Source: Halomonas maura
GTDB taxonomy: Bacteria; Pseudomonadota; Gammaproteobacteria; Pseudomonadales; Halomonadaceae
NCBI RefSeq assembly: GCF_030409305.1
Contig: NZ_JAUFPQ010000018.1
Coordinates: 1-64,000 of the forward strand
Length of the DNA stretch: 64,000 bases
Direction: 5' to 3'
Part shown: one piece after another, positions 1 through 10,386 of the stretch
How positions within the stretch are numbered: the first letter of the stretch is position 1
Layout of the letters: each line of letters starts with the position of its first letter
The notes under the pieces: model-generated
The model's database searches: none
Told to the model about the DNA's origin: nothing
Seen by the model: only the letters and a program-made list of their open reading frames with translations
Made by a program: the position numbers and the translations under genes

Positions 1-474
1 GCGGCCCTGGCCCAGCGACTGGGCGACCCCGGCCGGGCGGCGGCCCTCTGGGAGGCGGGCTGGCGCCGCGGCGTGCTGGCCGGCCGCGAGGACCTGCGGC
101 AGCGCATTCGCCTGCACCTGGCGGGCGGCACCCCGGCCCGGGCCGCCGAGCTGCTCGCCGAGAGTCTGGAGCAGGGGGATCTGGTCGACACTCTCGCCAA
201 CCGTCGCCTGCTGGCGCGGGCCTGGCAGGCGGCGCGGGACCGCGAGCGGGGGCTGGCCGCCTGGGAGGCGCTCGCCGAGCGCAGCGAGGCCGGCGGCGAT
301 TGGCTGCAGCTGGGCCGGCTGGCCCACGGCTGGGGCGAGTGGGAGATCGCCGGTGAGGCGCTGGAGAAGGCGCGCGACCTCGGCGAGGCCGAGGCGCAGG
401 ACTGGCTGGCGAGCCTGCCTGGGCAGGAGGAGGATGGCGCCGGCGGACCCGAGAGGGGCGGCCCCGCCGGCTAG
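1..474 (+). CDS. TPR-repeat protein, C-terminal part (5' end outside window)
   Basis: The frame is open from the first base and ends at TAG 472-474, giving 157 residues with no obvious start. It is Ala/Leu/Glu-rich and made of helix-turn-helix units about 34 residues apart, with phrases such as LLARAW, GLAAWEAL and LGRLAHGWGEWEIAGEALEKA, typical of tetratricopeptide repeats. TPR proteins are protein-protein scaffolds; this C-terminus resembles TPR proteins attached to TonB/ExbBD-type energy systems, but that is only a guess because the N-terminus is missing. It is convergent with xthA. The TPR call is fairly safe; the role is unknown. Confidence 0.6.
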   Translation, partial: AALAQRLGDPGRAAALWEAGWRRGVLAGREDLRQRIRLHLAGGTPARAAELLAESLEQGDLVDTLANRRLLARAWQAARDRERGLAAWEALAERSEAGGDWLQLGRLAHGWGEWEIAGEALEKARDLGEAEAQDWLASLPGQEEDGAGGPERGGPAG

Positions 475-493
475 TCGAGACGGCGAGGCGCGA

Positions 494-1309
494 TCAGGCC
501 TCGACGTCGGTCCAGACGGGGGCGTGGTCGGAGGGCTTTTCCATTCCACGCAGTTCGTAGTCGATGCCGGCCTCCCGGACCTTGCCGGCCAGCGGTTCGC
601 TCACCAGGATGTAGTCGATGCGCAGGCCGCGCTTGGGCTCGCGGTCGAAGCCCTTGGAACGGTAGTCGAACCAGCTGAAGCGGTCGTCCACCCCGGGGTG
701 GCAGAGCCGGTAGCTGTCGGTGAGTCCCCAGGCCTTGATGCCCCCGAGCCACTCCCGCTCCACCGGCTGGAAGCTGGTCTTGCCCTCGCGCAGCCAGCGC
801 TTGCGGTTGGCCTCGCCGATGCCGATGTCGATGTCCTCGGGCGAGATGTTGAAGTCGCCCATGATCGCCAGGCGCTCCTCGGCAGAGTGCTGCTCGGCGA
901 GCAGGCGGCTCAGCTGGGCGTAGAAGGCGCGCTTGTGGGGAAACTTCACCGGATGGTCGACGTTCTCGCCCTGGGGGAAATAGCCGTTCCATACGGTCAG
1001 CGGTTCGCCGTCCTCGCCGCGCAGGCGCACGCCGATCAGTCGCCGCTGGGCGTCCTCGCCGTCATCGGGAAAGCCCCGGTAGACCGCCTCGGGCTCGTCC
1101 CGGCACAGCAGGGCCACCCCGTAGTGGCCCTTCTGGCCGTGGAAATAGACGTGGTATCCCATGGCCTCGACGGCAGCCACCGGGAACTCGCTGTCCTGGA
1201 CCTTGGTTTCCTGCAGGCCGATCACCGCCGGGCGGTGCGCCTCGATCAGCGCCTCGAGCTGGTGGAGGCGGGCACGAATGCCGTTGATGTTGAATGACAC
1301 CAGGCGCAT
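494..1309 (-). CDS. xthA: Exodeoxyribonuclease III
   Basis: A 271-residue enzyme of the exonuclease/endonuclease/phosphatase fold, close to the usual 268. It removes 3' blocks and cleaves abasic sites in base-excision repair. Visible motifs are FNINGIRAR at the N-terminus, LQETK with metal-binding Glu34, GDFN (Asp/Asn pair) near residue 151, and SDHAPVW at the C-terminus with the catalytic Asp-His. ATG 1307-1309 starts directly at the canonical [11 protein letters not shown]. The gene lies 3 bp downstream of a small basic-protein gene on the same strand, so the two are probably co-transcribed. Confidence 0.96.
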   Translation of the reverse strand: MRLVSFNINGIRARLHQLEALIEAHRPAVIGLQETKVQDSEFPVAAVEAMGYHVYFHGQKGHYGVALLCRDEPEAVYRGFPDDGEDAQRRLIGVRLRGEDGEPLTVWNGYFPQGENVDHPVKFPHKRAFYAQLSRLLAEQHSAEERLAIMGDFNISPEDIDIGIGEANRKRWLREGKTSFQPVEREWLGGIKAWGLTDSYRLCHPGVDDRFSWFDYRSKGFDREPKRGLRIDYILVSEPLAGKVREAGIDYELRGMEKPSDHAPVWTDVEA

Positions 1310-1312
1310 CGG

Positions 1313-1549
1313 TCAGTCGTCCTTGTTCTCGGGCGTGTCGGGATGGATCTCGATGGACGGGCCGGTCTCCTGACGGGCCAGCTTGCGCGCCGCCTGCAGC
1401 TTGCGCTGCTGGCGCTTCTTCTGCGTGAAGCGGCGCGACGAGGTGACCTCGTCGGGATTCTCGTGGCGCCACTGCTTGTAGTCCTTGCGCCGGCCGGTGC
1501 GAATCGTCACCTTGTCGGCCAGCGATCGGGTCTTCTTTCTGCGTGTCAT
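1313..1549 (-). CDS. Small very basic hypothetical protein (78 aa)
   Basis: A 78-residue protein starting [10 protein letters not shown] and ending TPENKDD. About a third of the residues are Arg or Lys, including a [18 protein letters not shown] helix, while the last 20 residues are acidic. I do not recognise a family. The charge suggests binding to RNA, the ribosome or DNA, which is inference only. An upstream ATG at 1577-1579 would add ten residues, but the shorter start gives a compact basic N-terminus. The gene ends 3 bp before xthA and is divergent from rhlB. Confidence 0.72.
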   Translation of the reverse strand: MTRRKKTRSLADKVTIRTGRRKDYKQWRHENPDEVTSSRRFTQKKRQQRKLQAARKLARQETGPSIEIHPDTPENKDD

Positions 1550-1708
1550 GACGCATGCTCCTTGGATACTGGCCGCCATTCTACCAGCCGCGGCCACCGC
1601 TTCGACAGCGGGCGGGCCCTCGCCGCCGGAGGCTGGTACAATGGCCGTTTGCGTCACACTACCTCCCGAGACGCTTTCATCCACGACATGGACGAGACAG
1701 CACAGCCT

Positions 1709-2989
1709 ATGAGCGAGTCGGAACAGACCACAGCACCGGCCAAGACCGAGAACCGCAAGCCCAAGCGTCGCCGTCGCAAGCCGCGCCGCCGCCAGTCGAA
1801 CTGGGACCTGCGCCAGTTCCAGGTTCCCGCCGTGGCGGGCAAGTGGCGCTTCCATGACTTCGATCTGCCGCTGCCGCTGATGCGCGCCATCCACGCCCAG
1901 GGCTTCGAGTACTGCACGCCGATCCAGGCCGAGGCGCTCACCCACACGCTGCTCGGCGGCGACGTGGTCGGCAAGGCCCAGACCGGGACCGGCAAGACCG
2001 CCGCCTTCCTGATCTCGATCCTCGCCTACTTCCTCGAGGAAGAGGCCCCGGACGGCCAGAAGCCCGGCGCGCCCCGGGCGCTGATCGTGGCCCCGACCCG
2101 CGAGCTGGCGCTGCAGATCGAGAAGGACGCCAAGGCCCTGGCGCGCTTCACCCACCTCAATGTCGCCAGCGTGGTGGGGGGCATGGATTACCAGAAGCAG
2201 CTGGAGGGGCTGGGCAAGCGGCTGGATATCCTGGTCGCCACCCCGGGACGGCTGCTGGATTTCCACCAGAAGCGCGACGTCGACCTGACCCAGGTCGAGG
2301 TGCTGGTGCTCGACGAGGCGGACCGCATGCTCTCCATGGGCTTCATCCCCGACGTCAAGCGCATCATCCGCCACACGCCGAAGAAGGAAGAACGCCAGAC
2401 CTTCCTGTTCTCGGCGACCTTCACCGATGACATCCTCAACCTGGCCAGCCAGTGGACCCATGAGCCGACCCACGCGGAGATCGCGGTCACCGTCGACAAT
2501 GCCGCCGATATCGACCAGCGGGTCTATCTGGTCGGCGACGAGGACAAGCAGCGCCTGCTGGTCAAGCTGCTGCAGCAGGAGAGCTTCGACCGGGTGATGG
2601 TCTTCGGCAACCGCCGCGACCTGGTGCGCAAGCTCGACGAGCTGCTCAAGCAGGCCGGCATCAACGCCGCCATGCTCTCCGGCGACGTGCCCCAGAACCA
2701 GCGCATCAGCACCCTCGAGCAGTTCCGCGAGGGCGAGATCCAGGTGCTGGTGGCCACCGACGTGGCCGGCCGCGGCATCCATATCGAGGATGTCAGCCAC
2801 GTGATCAACTACACCCTGCCGGAGGATCCGGAGGACTACGTCCACCGCATCGGCCGCACCGGCCGTGCCGGCGCCAAGGGCGTGTCGATCAGCTTCGTGG
2901 GCGAGGAGGACGCCTTCTCCCTGCCGGAGATCGAGCGCTTCATCAACGACAAGCTGCCCTGCGAGCATCCGCCCGAGGGGCTGCTGTAA
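1709..2989 (+). CDS. rhlB: ATP-dependent DEAD-box RNA helicase RhlB
   Basis: A 426-residue DEAD-box helicase (E. coli RhlB is 421). In gammaproteobacteria RhlB unwinds structured RNA for RNase E in the degradosome. Motifs in order: Q-motif region (FHDFDL...PIQAEAL, 48-76), motif I AQTGTGKT (90-97), PTRELALQ (129-136), DEAD (202-205), SAT (235-237), [10 protein letters not shown] (379-388). The first 35 residues are a basic tail ([12 protein letters not shown]). Two in-frame ATGs are possible, 1688 and 1709; I chose 1709 because MSESEQ fits the family, but Shine-Dalgarno support is weak for both. A TACAAT at 1637-1642 could be a -10 element, with no convincing -35. Confidence 0.93.
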   Translation: MSESEQTTAPAKTENRKPKRRRRKPRRRQSNWDLRQFQVPAVAGKWRFHDFDLPLPLMRAIHAQGFEYCTPIQAEALTHTLLGGDVVGKAQTGTGKTAAFLISILAYFLEEEAPDGQKPGAPRALIVAPTRELALQIEKDAKALARFTHLNVASVVGGMDYQKQLEGLGKRLDILVATPGRLLDFHQKRDVDLTQVEVLVLDEADRMLSMGFIPDVKRIIRHTPKKEERQTFLFSATFTDDILNLASQWTHEPTHAEIAVTVDNAADIDQRVYLVGDEDKQRLLVKLLQQESFDRVMVFGNRRDLVRKLDELLKQAGINAAMLSGDVPQNQRISTLEQFREGEIQVLVATDVAGRGIHIEDVSHVINYTLPEDPEDYVHRIGRTGRAGAKGVSISFVGEEDAFSLPEIERFINDKLPCEHPPEGLL

Positions 2990-2993
2990 GCTT

Positions 2994-3026
2994 GAAGAGC
3001 GGCGCTTCGCGCCTGGACGCGGGAAG
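2994..3026 (+). repeat. Dispersed 33-bp hairpin repeat, copy A
   Basis: This starts five bases after the rhlB stop. The layout is GAAGAGC, then a 13-base hairpin GGCGC-TTC-GCGCC (3001-3013), then TGGACGCGGGAAG. Copies with the same layout lie at 19495-19527 and 31681-31713, each directly after a stop codon region. A weaker relative follows at about 3027-3048. In copy C the stem bases are changed on both sides, so pairing is kept. Confidence 0.7.
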
Positions 3027-3117
3027 ACGCGGCTGCGCCGCTTGAAGAACGACCGTGCGGGGTGCACCCGAGAAACCACCCGAGTGAGCGGCGCCGGGGA
3101 CGGGCCGTAGCGGAGGT

Positions 3118-3139
3118 CCTCTGCCATGGATGGCAGAGG
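3118..3139. other. Hairpin in the rhlB-dinG intergenic region
   Basis: A perfect 9-bp stem (CCTCTGCCA 3118-3126, TGGCAGAGG 3131-3139) with a TGGA loop. No T-run follows on either strand, so it is not a standard intrinsic terminator. The surrounding 3030-3175 sequence has no credible gene and may be a longer repeat, which needs a genome search. Confidence 0.5.
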
Positions 3140-3226
3140 TAGCGCCCAGGGAAGGGTTCACAGCGCCTCCGCATCGGCCTGTCGCCGGAAAAGCCGCGGT
3201 TTTACCCTAACGATGCAGGCGCAACC

Positions 3227-5371
<2,145 letters not shown>

Positions 5372-5422
5372 GTCATAGGGGCGCGGACCGGCAATCGCGC
5401 CTCGCGGACGGCGGGAATCGAC

Positions 5423-6316
5423 ATGAAACTGATCCTCAGTCGCAAGGGCTTCGATAGCGCCGCCGGGGGTGTGCCCAGCCCCATCCTGCCCGATGGCCGG
5501 CTGGTGGTGCTGCCGATCCCCGACGCCCGCTCGGTCATCCCCTACGGCGAGATCACCCATCAGGGCGAGCCCCTCGGGCCCCTGGTGTCCGATCTGACCC
5601 GGGGCAGGATCGCCCCGGGCACCGGGGCGCACCTGGATCCCGACCTGTTGTCCGATAGCCTGCCGCGACGTCCGGGCTGGCGGCCGCTGTTCGGCCAGAT
5701 GGGCCAGGCCCAGAGCCACCTGCGCAACCAGGGCGTCGGCGCGGGGGACCTGTTCCTGTTCTTCGGGCTCTTTCGCCGTGTCGAGCGGGGGGCGAACGGC
5801 TGGGCCTACGTGAGGGACGCCAGGCCCCGTCATGTGCTGTGGGGCTGGATGCAGGTGGCCGGGACGCTGTCGCTGGGCGATGCCGTGCCCGAGGGCGTCG
5901 AGTGGGCACACGACCATCCGCACTGCCAACGGCTCGATGCCCCCCACAACGTGCTGCATCTCGCCAGTTCCCGGTTGACCATCGCGGGGCGCGACACCGG
6001 ACTGCCGGGCGCCGGCATCTTCCCGCGCGACGCGGCGCGCCTGCACCTGACGGCCGCCGGCGCCGGGAAGGTCTCCGCCTGGCAGCTGCCGCGCTGGTTT
6101 CATCCCGGGGAAGGGCGCCCGCCGCTGAGCTATCACGCCGATCCGCGACGCTGGCGGCGGCACGCCGACCGCGTCGAGCTGCAGGCCGTGGCCCGCGGCC
6201 AGGAGTTCGTGCTGGATACCGAGCAGTATCCCGAGGCGCTACCCTGGGCGCGGGAGTTGATCGCCGGCGCGAGCGCTGCCGGGGACGGCAGCAGCGGTAA
6301 TGGGGAGGCGGGATGA
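5423..6316 (+). CDS. Nmad3-type putative nucleotide-modification-associated protein
   Basis: A 297-residue protein starting MKLILSRKGFDSAAGGVPSP and continuing with LPDGRLVVLPIPD. From memory this opening is the signature of the Nmad3 family (nucleotide modification associated domain 3), defined by comparative genomics among genes linked to modified DNA bases; its biochemistry is not established. Other features are LFLFFGLFRR near residue 110, an HDHPHC cluster near 160 and a FHPGEGRPPLSYH segment near 230. No signal peptide or membrane segment is seen. It overlaps the following GNAT remnant by 4 bp (ATGA). No methylase, glycosyltransferase or phage gene lies beside it, so this looks like a stand-alone chromosomal copy. 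Confidence 0.72.
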   Translation: MKLILSRKGFDSAAGGVPSPILPDGRLVVLPIPDARSVIPYGEITHQGEPLGPLVSDLTRGRIAPGTGAHLDPDLLSDSLPRRPGWRPLFGQMGQAQSHLRNQGVGAGDLFLFFGLFRRVERGANGWAYVRDARPRHVLWGWMQVAGTLSLGDAVPEGVEWAHDHPHCQRLDAPHNVLHLASSRLTIAGRDTGLPGAGIFPRDAARLHLTAAGAGKVSAWQLPRWFHPGEGRPPLSYHADPRRWRRHADRVELQAVARGQEFVLDTEQYPEALPWARELIAGASAAGDGSSGNGEAG

Positions 6317-6743
6317 CGATTCGCTTTCGGCAGGCGGAGGCGGCGGACGCCGAGGCGCTGGCCGGGCTGTTGTCGCCGCTGGGCTACGCGCATACCGCCG
6401 GCAGCGTGCGCGACAACCTCGCCGAGAGGGTCGCGCGCGGAGGGGCGGTCATCATCGCCGAGGATCAGCGGGCGGTCGTTGGCTGCGTCTCGGCCCTCCT
6501 CGACGTGCGTCTGGCGGAGGGGCGTTGCGGCGAGGTCGCGAGCCTGGTCGTCGCCGAGACGCGCCGGGGACAGGGGCTGGGCGCCCAGCTGGTGGCCGCC
6601 GCCGAAGCTGGCTGAGGCTCCTTGCCGACCGGGTCCGGGGGCGGGCCAACGTGCAGCGCCGGGCGGCGCATGCCTGCTATCGGCGGCAGGTCTATCGGCT
6701 CGACAAGCGCCAGTGCCTGTTGGCCAAGTCGCTCGAGGAGTAA
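6313..6743 (+). pseudogene. GNAT acetyltransferase, frameshifted
   Basis: The first frame gives about 97 residues of a GNAT enzyme (MTIRFRQAEAADAEALAG..., acetyl-CoA loop RRGQGLGAQLV) and stops at TGA 6613-6615. The rest of the domain continues in the -1 frame from about 6609: WLRLLADRVRG, then RRAAHACYRRQVYRLDKRQ, the usual C-terminal HAxYxxxGY strand, ending at TAA 6741-6743. Loss of one base near 6605-6612 explains the break. Either the gene is dead or the base is a sequencing error. Its ATG overlaps the stop of the Nmad3 gene, so it was once translationally coupled to it. Confidence 0.82.
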
Positions 6744-6838
6744 GGTCTTCAGGGTGGCTTGGCGGACCCTGGCGTCGCGCCGTCAAGGATCGCGCGATGG
6801 GGCGCGTCAAGGAAGAAACCAGTGGACAGGGAGGTGTC

Positions 6839-7609
6839 ATGCTGAAGATCGTGCGCCGACTGCTGCCGGAATTCGGCACTACCTACGGGCCCGCCGGGGA
6901 TGGCCCGTTTCCGGGCATATTGATCCTGCACGGTTCCGAGGGCGGCTACTCCGGATGGTCGCACCGCCTGGCGGTGCTGTTTGCGGCGCATGGGTTCCTG
7001 GCCTATCCCCATGCCTATTCGCGGGGCGGCAACGCCTGGAATGCCGGCGCGATCGAGGAGGTACCCCTGGATCGGACCGCCGACGCATTGAGCGCATTGC
7101 GGGAGTTTCCGCCTTGTTCCGGGCGGGTCGGCTTGTATGGGCTGTCGCGGGGCGGCGAGCACGCCCTCTTGCTGGCATCGCTGATGGCCCGGGAAGGGCA
7201 GGCAGGACAGGCCGACGCGCTGGCCGCCCATGCCCCGGCCGATGTGATCTGCGGGAGCTTCGATGCCCGATCCTTCCGGGACTCGGGGGATCCTGGCTGG
7301 CAAGCCTGGGATGCCGCCTCGCGGGCATGGTCATGGCGAGGGAGTTCCGAAGGCCTCAAGCCGACGACACCCATCGAGATCGAGCGTTATAGCGGGCCCG
7401 TCTTCCTGAGCCACGGGGTGGAGGATGCCACCTGGAGCGTCGCCATGACCCGCCGCCTGTCGGCTCGGCTTGGCGAGAGAAGAGGGCATATCGAGACCCA
7501 CCTCTACGAGGGGGAGGGGCATCTCCTGCGCAGCGAGGCGGAGAACCTGCATCATGAACGGCTGCTGCGGTTCTTCACCCGATGCCTCGGCCAGGGGGGC
7601 GAGGCTTGA
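6839..7609 (+). CDS. Alpha/beta hydrolase (dienelactone hydrolase / acyl-CoA thioesterase-like)
   Basis: A 256-residue alpha/beta hydrolase. The oxyanion region is ILILHGSEGGYSGW, the nucleophile elbow is GLSRGGEH (G-x-S-x-G), a late acid is carried by HGVEDATW, and the catalytic His is in EGEGHLLR. The mix resembles the BAAT/dienelactone-hydrolase group, which cleaves thioesters, esters or lactones; the substrate cannot be read. I chose ATG 6839 because GGGAGG ends a few bases upstream, although the frame is open much farther 5'. It ends within the start of the next gene (TTGA overlap), so the two are co-translated. The local sequence is slightly less GC-rich than its neighbours. Confidence 0.82.
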   Translation: MLKIVRRLLPEFGTTYGPAGDGPFPGILILHGSEGGYSGWSHRLAVLFAAHGFLAYPHAYSRGGNAWNAGAIEEVPLDRTADALSALREFPPCSGRVGLYGLSRGGEHALLLASLMAREGQAGQADALAAHAPADVICGSFDARSFRDSGDPGWQAWDAASRAWSWRGSSEGLKPTTPIEIERYSGPVFLSHGVEDATWSVAMTRRLSARLGERRGHIETHLYEGEGHLLRSEAENLHHERLLRFFTRCLGQGGEA

Positions 7610-8295
7610 AACAGCTCTTCGAGGACGTCTGGATCGCCGATGGTGACACCGTGTCCTTCTATACCTTGCCCTACACCACGCGGATGACGCTGGTGCGCCT
7701 CGCCGATGGCACGCTGTGGGTCCACAGCCCGATCCGCTTGAATGCCGGGCTCCGCCGCAGGGTGGAGGCGCTGGGGGAGGTGCGTTACCTGGTGGCGCCG
7801 AACCACTTGCATCACCTGTACCTGCAAGACTGGCAGCGGGCCTATCCCGACGCGCGGCTCTTCGGGACCCGGGAAGTCATCACCAAGCGAGGCGAGCTGG
7901 CCTTCGACGGCCGATTGGACGCCGGGGCCTCCTACCCATGGTCGGACGAACTGCGCCACCTGCTGTTCACCGGCTCGCGTCTCATGGAGGAGTGCGTCTT
8001 CCTGCATGTCGCGACGCGAACCCTGATCGTGGCGGATCTGGTCGAGAACTTCGCGCCTCGAGCCTTCGGGCCGCTGCAGAGGGGCGTGGCTCGGATGACC
8101 GGCATCCTCGCGCCCAATGGCGGGATGCCCCGGGACTGGCGGCTGAGCTTTGCCTTTCACAAGGCCGAGGCGAGGGCGCACCTCCGCAGCCTTCTGGCCT
8201 GGCGGCCCGAGACGATCGTCATGGCGCACGGCGAGATCGTCGACACCGATGCACAGGCCTTCCTGAGACGCTCGTTCGGCTGGCTTAAGCCTTAG
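7606..8295 (+). CDS. DUF4336 family protein (metallo-beta-lactamase-like)
   Basis: A 229-residue protein. The TTG at 7606-7608 is the best start: it follows a GGGGGGCGAGG ribosome site and overlaps the stop of the hydrolase gene. The segment YLVAPNHLHHLYLQDW replaces the HxHxDH metal motif of classic beta-lactamase-fold enzymes, and ETIVMAHGEIVD supplies a late His. DUF4336 proteins have this fold with an altered active site and unknown function. The pairing with a hydrolase suggests one metabolic task, but I cannot name it. Confidence 0.75.
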   Translation: MKQLFEDVWIADGDTVSFYTLPYTTRMTLVRLADGTLWVHSPIRLNAGLRRRVEALGEVRYLVAPNHLHHLYLQDWQRAYPDARLFGTREVITKRGELAFDGRLDAGASYPWSDELRHLLFTGSRLMEECVFLHVATRTLIVADLVENFAPRAFGPLQRGVARMTGILAPNGGMPRDWRLSFAFHKAEARAHLRSLLAWRPETIVMAHGEIVDTDAQAFLRRSFGWLKP

Positions 8296-8310
8296 AGGGG
8301 CGCCAGGAAA

Positions 8311-8346
8311 ACGACCAGGGCCCGCCATATGGCGGGCCCTGGTCGT
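8311..8346 (-). terminator. Intrinsic terminator of the DAHP synthase gene
   Basis: A perfect 16-bp stem (8311-8326 with 8331-8346) and an ATAT loop. Read on the minus strand it is followed by TTTTCC, so it best serves the minus-strand aroF gene ending at 8363. It lies between convergent genes and may also slow plus-strand transcription leaving the DUF4336 gene. Confidence 0.88.
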
Positions 8347-8362
8347 GGACGTAAGCGCGGCG

Positions 8363-9442
8363 TCAGGCGGCCTGGCGGCGCTTGGCCAGCACCGGGGCCA
8401 GCTTCTCGTTCATGCCCTTGAAGGCGGTCTCGGTGGTGTCCCAGTCGATGCAGGCGTCGGTGACGGAGACCCCGTAGAGCAGCTGGCTGTGGTCCTCGGG
8501 GATCTTCTGGCTGCCCCAGCCGAGGTTGGACTCGACCATCAGCCCGATGATCGAGTGGTTGCCTTCCAGGATCTGGTTGGTGACGTTCTCCAGCACCAGC
8601 GGCTGCAGGCCGGGATCCTTGTTGGAGTTGGCATGCGAGCAGTCGATCATGATGTTCGGGGTGACGCCGGCCTTGTTCAGCTCCTGCTCGGCCAGCGCCA
8701 CGCTGACGCTGTCATAGTTCGGCTTGCCGTTGCCGCCGCGCAGCACCACATGGCCATAGGCGTTGCCGCGGGTGCGGATGATCGCCACCTTGCCGGCCTG
8801 GTCGATGCCCAGGAAGTTGTGCGGATGGGCCACCGACTGCAGGGCATTGACGGCCACGTCGAGGCTGCCGTCGGTGCCGTTCTTGAAGCCCACCGGACAG
8901 GACAGGCCGGAGGCCATCTCGCGGTGGGTCTGGGACTCGGTGGTCCGAGCGCCGATGGCCGACCAGCTGATGCAGTCCTGCAGGTACTGCGGCGAGATCG
9001 GGTCCAGCGCCTCGGTGGCGAGCGGCAGGCCCATCTCGGCCAGTTCGACGAGCAGGCGGCGAGCGATGTGCAGGCCTTCCTCGATCTCGAAGGAACCGTT
9101 CAGGTGGGGGTCGTTGATCAGGCCCTTCCAGCCCACCGTGGTGCGCGGCTTCTCGAAATACACGCGCATCACGATATACAGGCTATCCTTGACCTCATCC
9201 GCCAGGCGCCGCAGCTGGCGGGCATAGTCCAGGGCGGCGTCCACGTCGTGGATCGAGCAGGGGCCAACCACCATCAGCAGGCGGGGGTCGCGGCCGTCGA
9301 GAATGGCCTGGATGGTGTTGCGCCCCTCGATCACCGTCCGCTCGGCCTCGTCGGAGAGGGGAATCTGCTGCTTGAGGGCCGCCGGAGTGATGAGGACGTC
9401 CTCGGAGAGGACGTTGAGGTTGTTGACCTGATGCTCGGACAT
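8363..9442 (-). CDS. aroF: 3-deoxy-7-phosphoheptulonate (DAHP) synthase, class I, AroF-like
   Basis: A 359-residue class I DAHP synthase, which joins phosphoenolpyruvate and erythrose 4-phosphate at the entry to the shikimate pathway. Signature segments are VVGPCSIHD, MRVYFEKPRTTVGWKGLINDP, IGARTTESQ, GLSCPVGFKNGTDGS, LRGG and DCSHANSNKD. Among the three E. coli isozymes the second half (NGTDGSL, GIDQAG, SNKD, GLMVESN) is nearest the tyrosine-sensitive AroF, but feedback specificity cannot be settled by eye. It has its own promoter (9493-9521) and terminator, so it is monocistronic. Confidence 0.95.
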   Translation of the reverse strand: MSEHQVNNLNVLSEDVLITPAALKQQIPLSDEAERTVIEGRNTIQAILDGRDPRLLMVVGPCSIHDVDAALDYARQLRRLADEVKDSLYIVMRVYFEKPRTTVGWKGLINDPHLNGSFEIEEGLHIARRLLVELAEMGLPLATEALDPISPQYLQDCISWSAIGARTTESQTHREMASGLSCPVGFKNGTDGSLDVAVNALQSVAHPHNFLGIDQAGKVAIIRTRGNAYGHVVLRGGNGKPNYDSVSVALAEQELNKAGVTPNIMIDCSHANSNKDPGLQPLVLENVTNQILEGNHSIIGLMVESNLGWGSQKIPEDHSQLLYGVSVTDACIDWDTTETAFKGMNEKLAPVLAKRRQAA

Positions 9443-9780
9443 TGTGCTTCGCTACCTGTGTCGTGTCAGCGCTGAGTCGGCGTGAGACGTCTACTATCGC
9501 CCGCGTGCCGGGCAAATTCAATCGCAGACGGAACCCAGGGGCGGTGGCGCTTGTCTCACCGCCGGCGTTGACGGCGCGTGCCCGGGGCACGCCTGCCTGG
9601 GCGCGCCGAGGTCATCTAGCCGCTTGATGCCTGCCCGAGAAACAGGAACACTTGGGCACCTGCCGACATCGGCGCACGCTCACCCCAGGGTCTAGGTTGA
9701 TACATATGGAAGCGACACCAGTCTCATCGCGACGTTCCACCGGAGCGCCGCGTCCAGCTCGCGCCGCGGGGAGGCGTTGA
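9443..9780. other. Divergent intergenic region between aroF and rpoE
   Basis: 338 bp without a convincing gene. The aroF promoter lies at 9493-9521. The rpoE side should hold a sigma-E-type autoregulated promoter; I find only a half-match, GGAACA at 9645-9650, without a TCTGA-like -10 at the right distance, so I do not call it. A TTGATACATATGG stretch at 9697-9709 is locally AT-rich. A GGGGAGG (9770-9776) lies just before the rpoE ATG and is its ribosome site. Confidence 0.5.
9493..9521 (-). promoter_or_regulatory. Sigma-70-type promoter for aroF
   Basis: Minus strand: -35 TTGAAT (9516-9521), a 17-bp spacer, and -10 GATAGT (9493-9498). Each hexamer matches the consensus at four of six positions and the spacing is ideal. 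The start codon is at 9442, leaving a leader of about 45 nt. Confidence 0.5.
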
Positions 9781-10386
9781 ATGGGCACTCGGGAGACCGA
9801 CCAGCAACTCGTCGAGCGCGCCCAGAAAGGGGATACCCGCGCCTTCGACCTGCTGGTCAAGAAGTACCAGCACAAGATCATCGGCCTGATCGGTCGCTAC
9901 GTGCACGATCATGCCGAGGTGCAGGACGTGGCCCAGGAGGCGTTCATCAAGGCCTATCGGGCGCTGGGCAAGTTCCGCGCCGAGAGCGCCTTCTATACCT
10001 GGATGTACCGCATCGCCATCAACACCGCCAAGAATCACCTGGTCTCCAAGGGGCGCCGCCCACCGGGCAGCGACCTGGATATCGTCGACGCCGAGATCGT
10101 CGACCATAGCGGACGGCTGGCCGACATCGAGACCCCCGAGGCCGCCATCGCCCGGGACCAGTTGCAGGCGGCCGTCTTCGAGGCCATCGAGGCCCTCCCC
10201 GATGACCTGCGCACGGCCATCACCCTGCGCGAACTCGATGGGCTCTCCTACGAGGACATCGCCAACATCATGGACTGCCCGGTGGGCACGGTGCGCTCGC
10301 GCATCTTCCGCGCCAGGGAGGCGGTGGATCAGCATATTCGTCCCCTGGTGACCACGTCGCGCAATCAGGAAGCGCTGACCGAATGA
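9781..10386 (+). CDS. rpoE: RNA polymerase sigma factor RpoE (AlgU/AlgT)
   Basis: A 201-residue ECF sigma factor. Region 2 holds QDVAQEAFIKAYRALGKFR and FYTWMYRIAINTAKN; region 4 holds ALPDDLRTAITLRELDGLSYEDIA followed by the recognition helix CPVGTVRSRIFRAR. Both the sequence and the rseA-rseB-rseC-mucD neighbours identify it as the envelope-stress sigma factor (AlgU in Pseudomonas). RseA normally holds it at the membrane and releases it after proteolysis. Its stop overlaps the start of a 65-codon frame by ATGA. Confidence 0.96.
   Translation: MGTRETDQQLVERAQKGDTRAFDLLVKKYQHKIIGLIGRYVHDHAEVQDVAQEAFIKAYRALGKFRAESAFYTWMYRIAINTAKNHLVSKGRRPPGSDLDIVDAEIVDHSGRLADIETPEAAIARDQLQAAVFEAIEALPDDLRTAITLRELDGLSYEDIANIMDCPVGTVRSRIFRAREAVDQHIRPLVTTSRNQEALTE

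Noticed and set aside
3140..3226. LexA/SOS box before dinG (and before polB at 55609-55664)
   Set aside because: No CTGT-N8-ACAG-like palindrome was found in either upstream region.
9645..9671. Autoregulated sigma-E promoter for rpoE
   Set aside because: GGAACA is present, but no TCTGA-like -10 lies 16-17 bp downstream, so the match is not better than chance.
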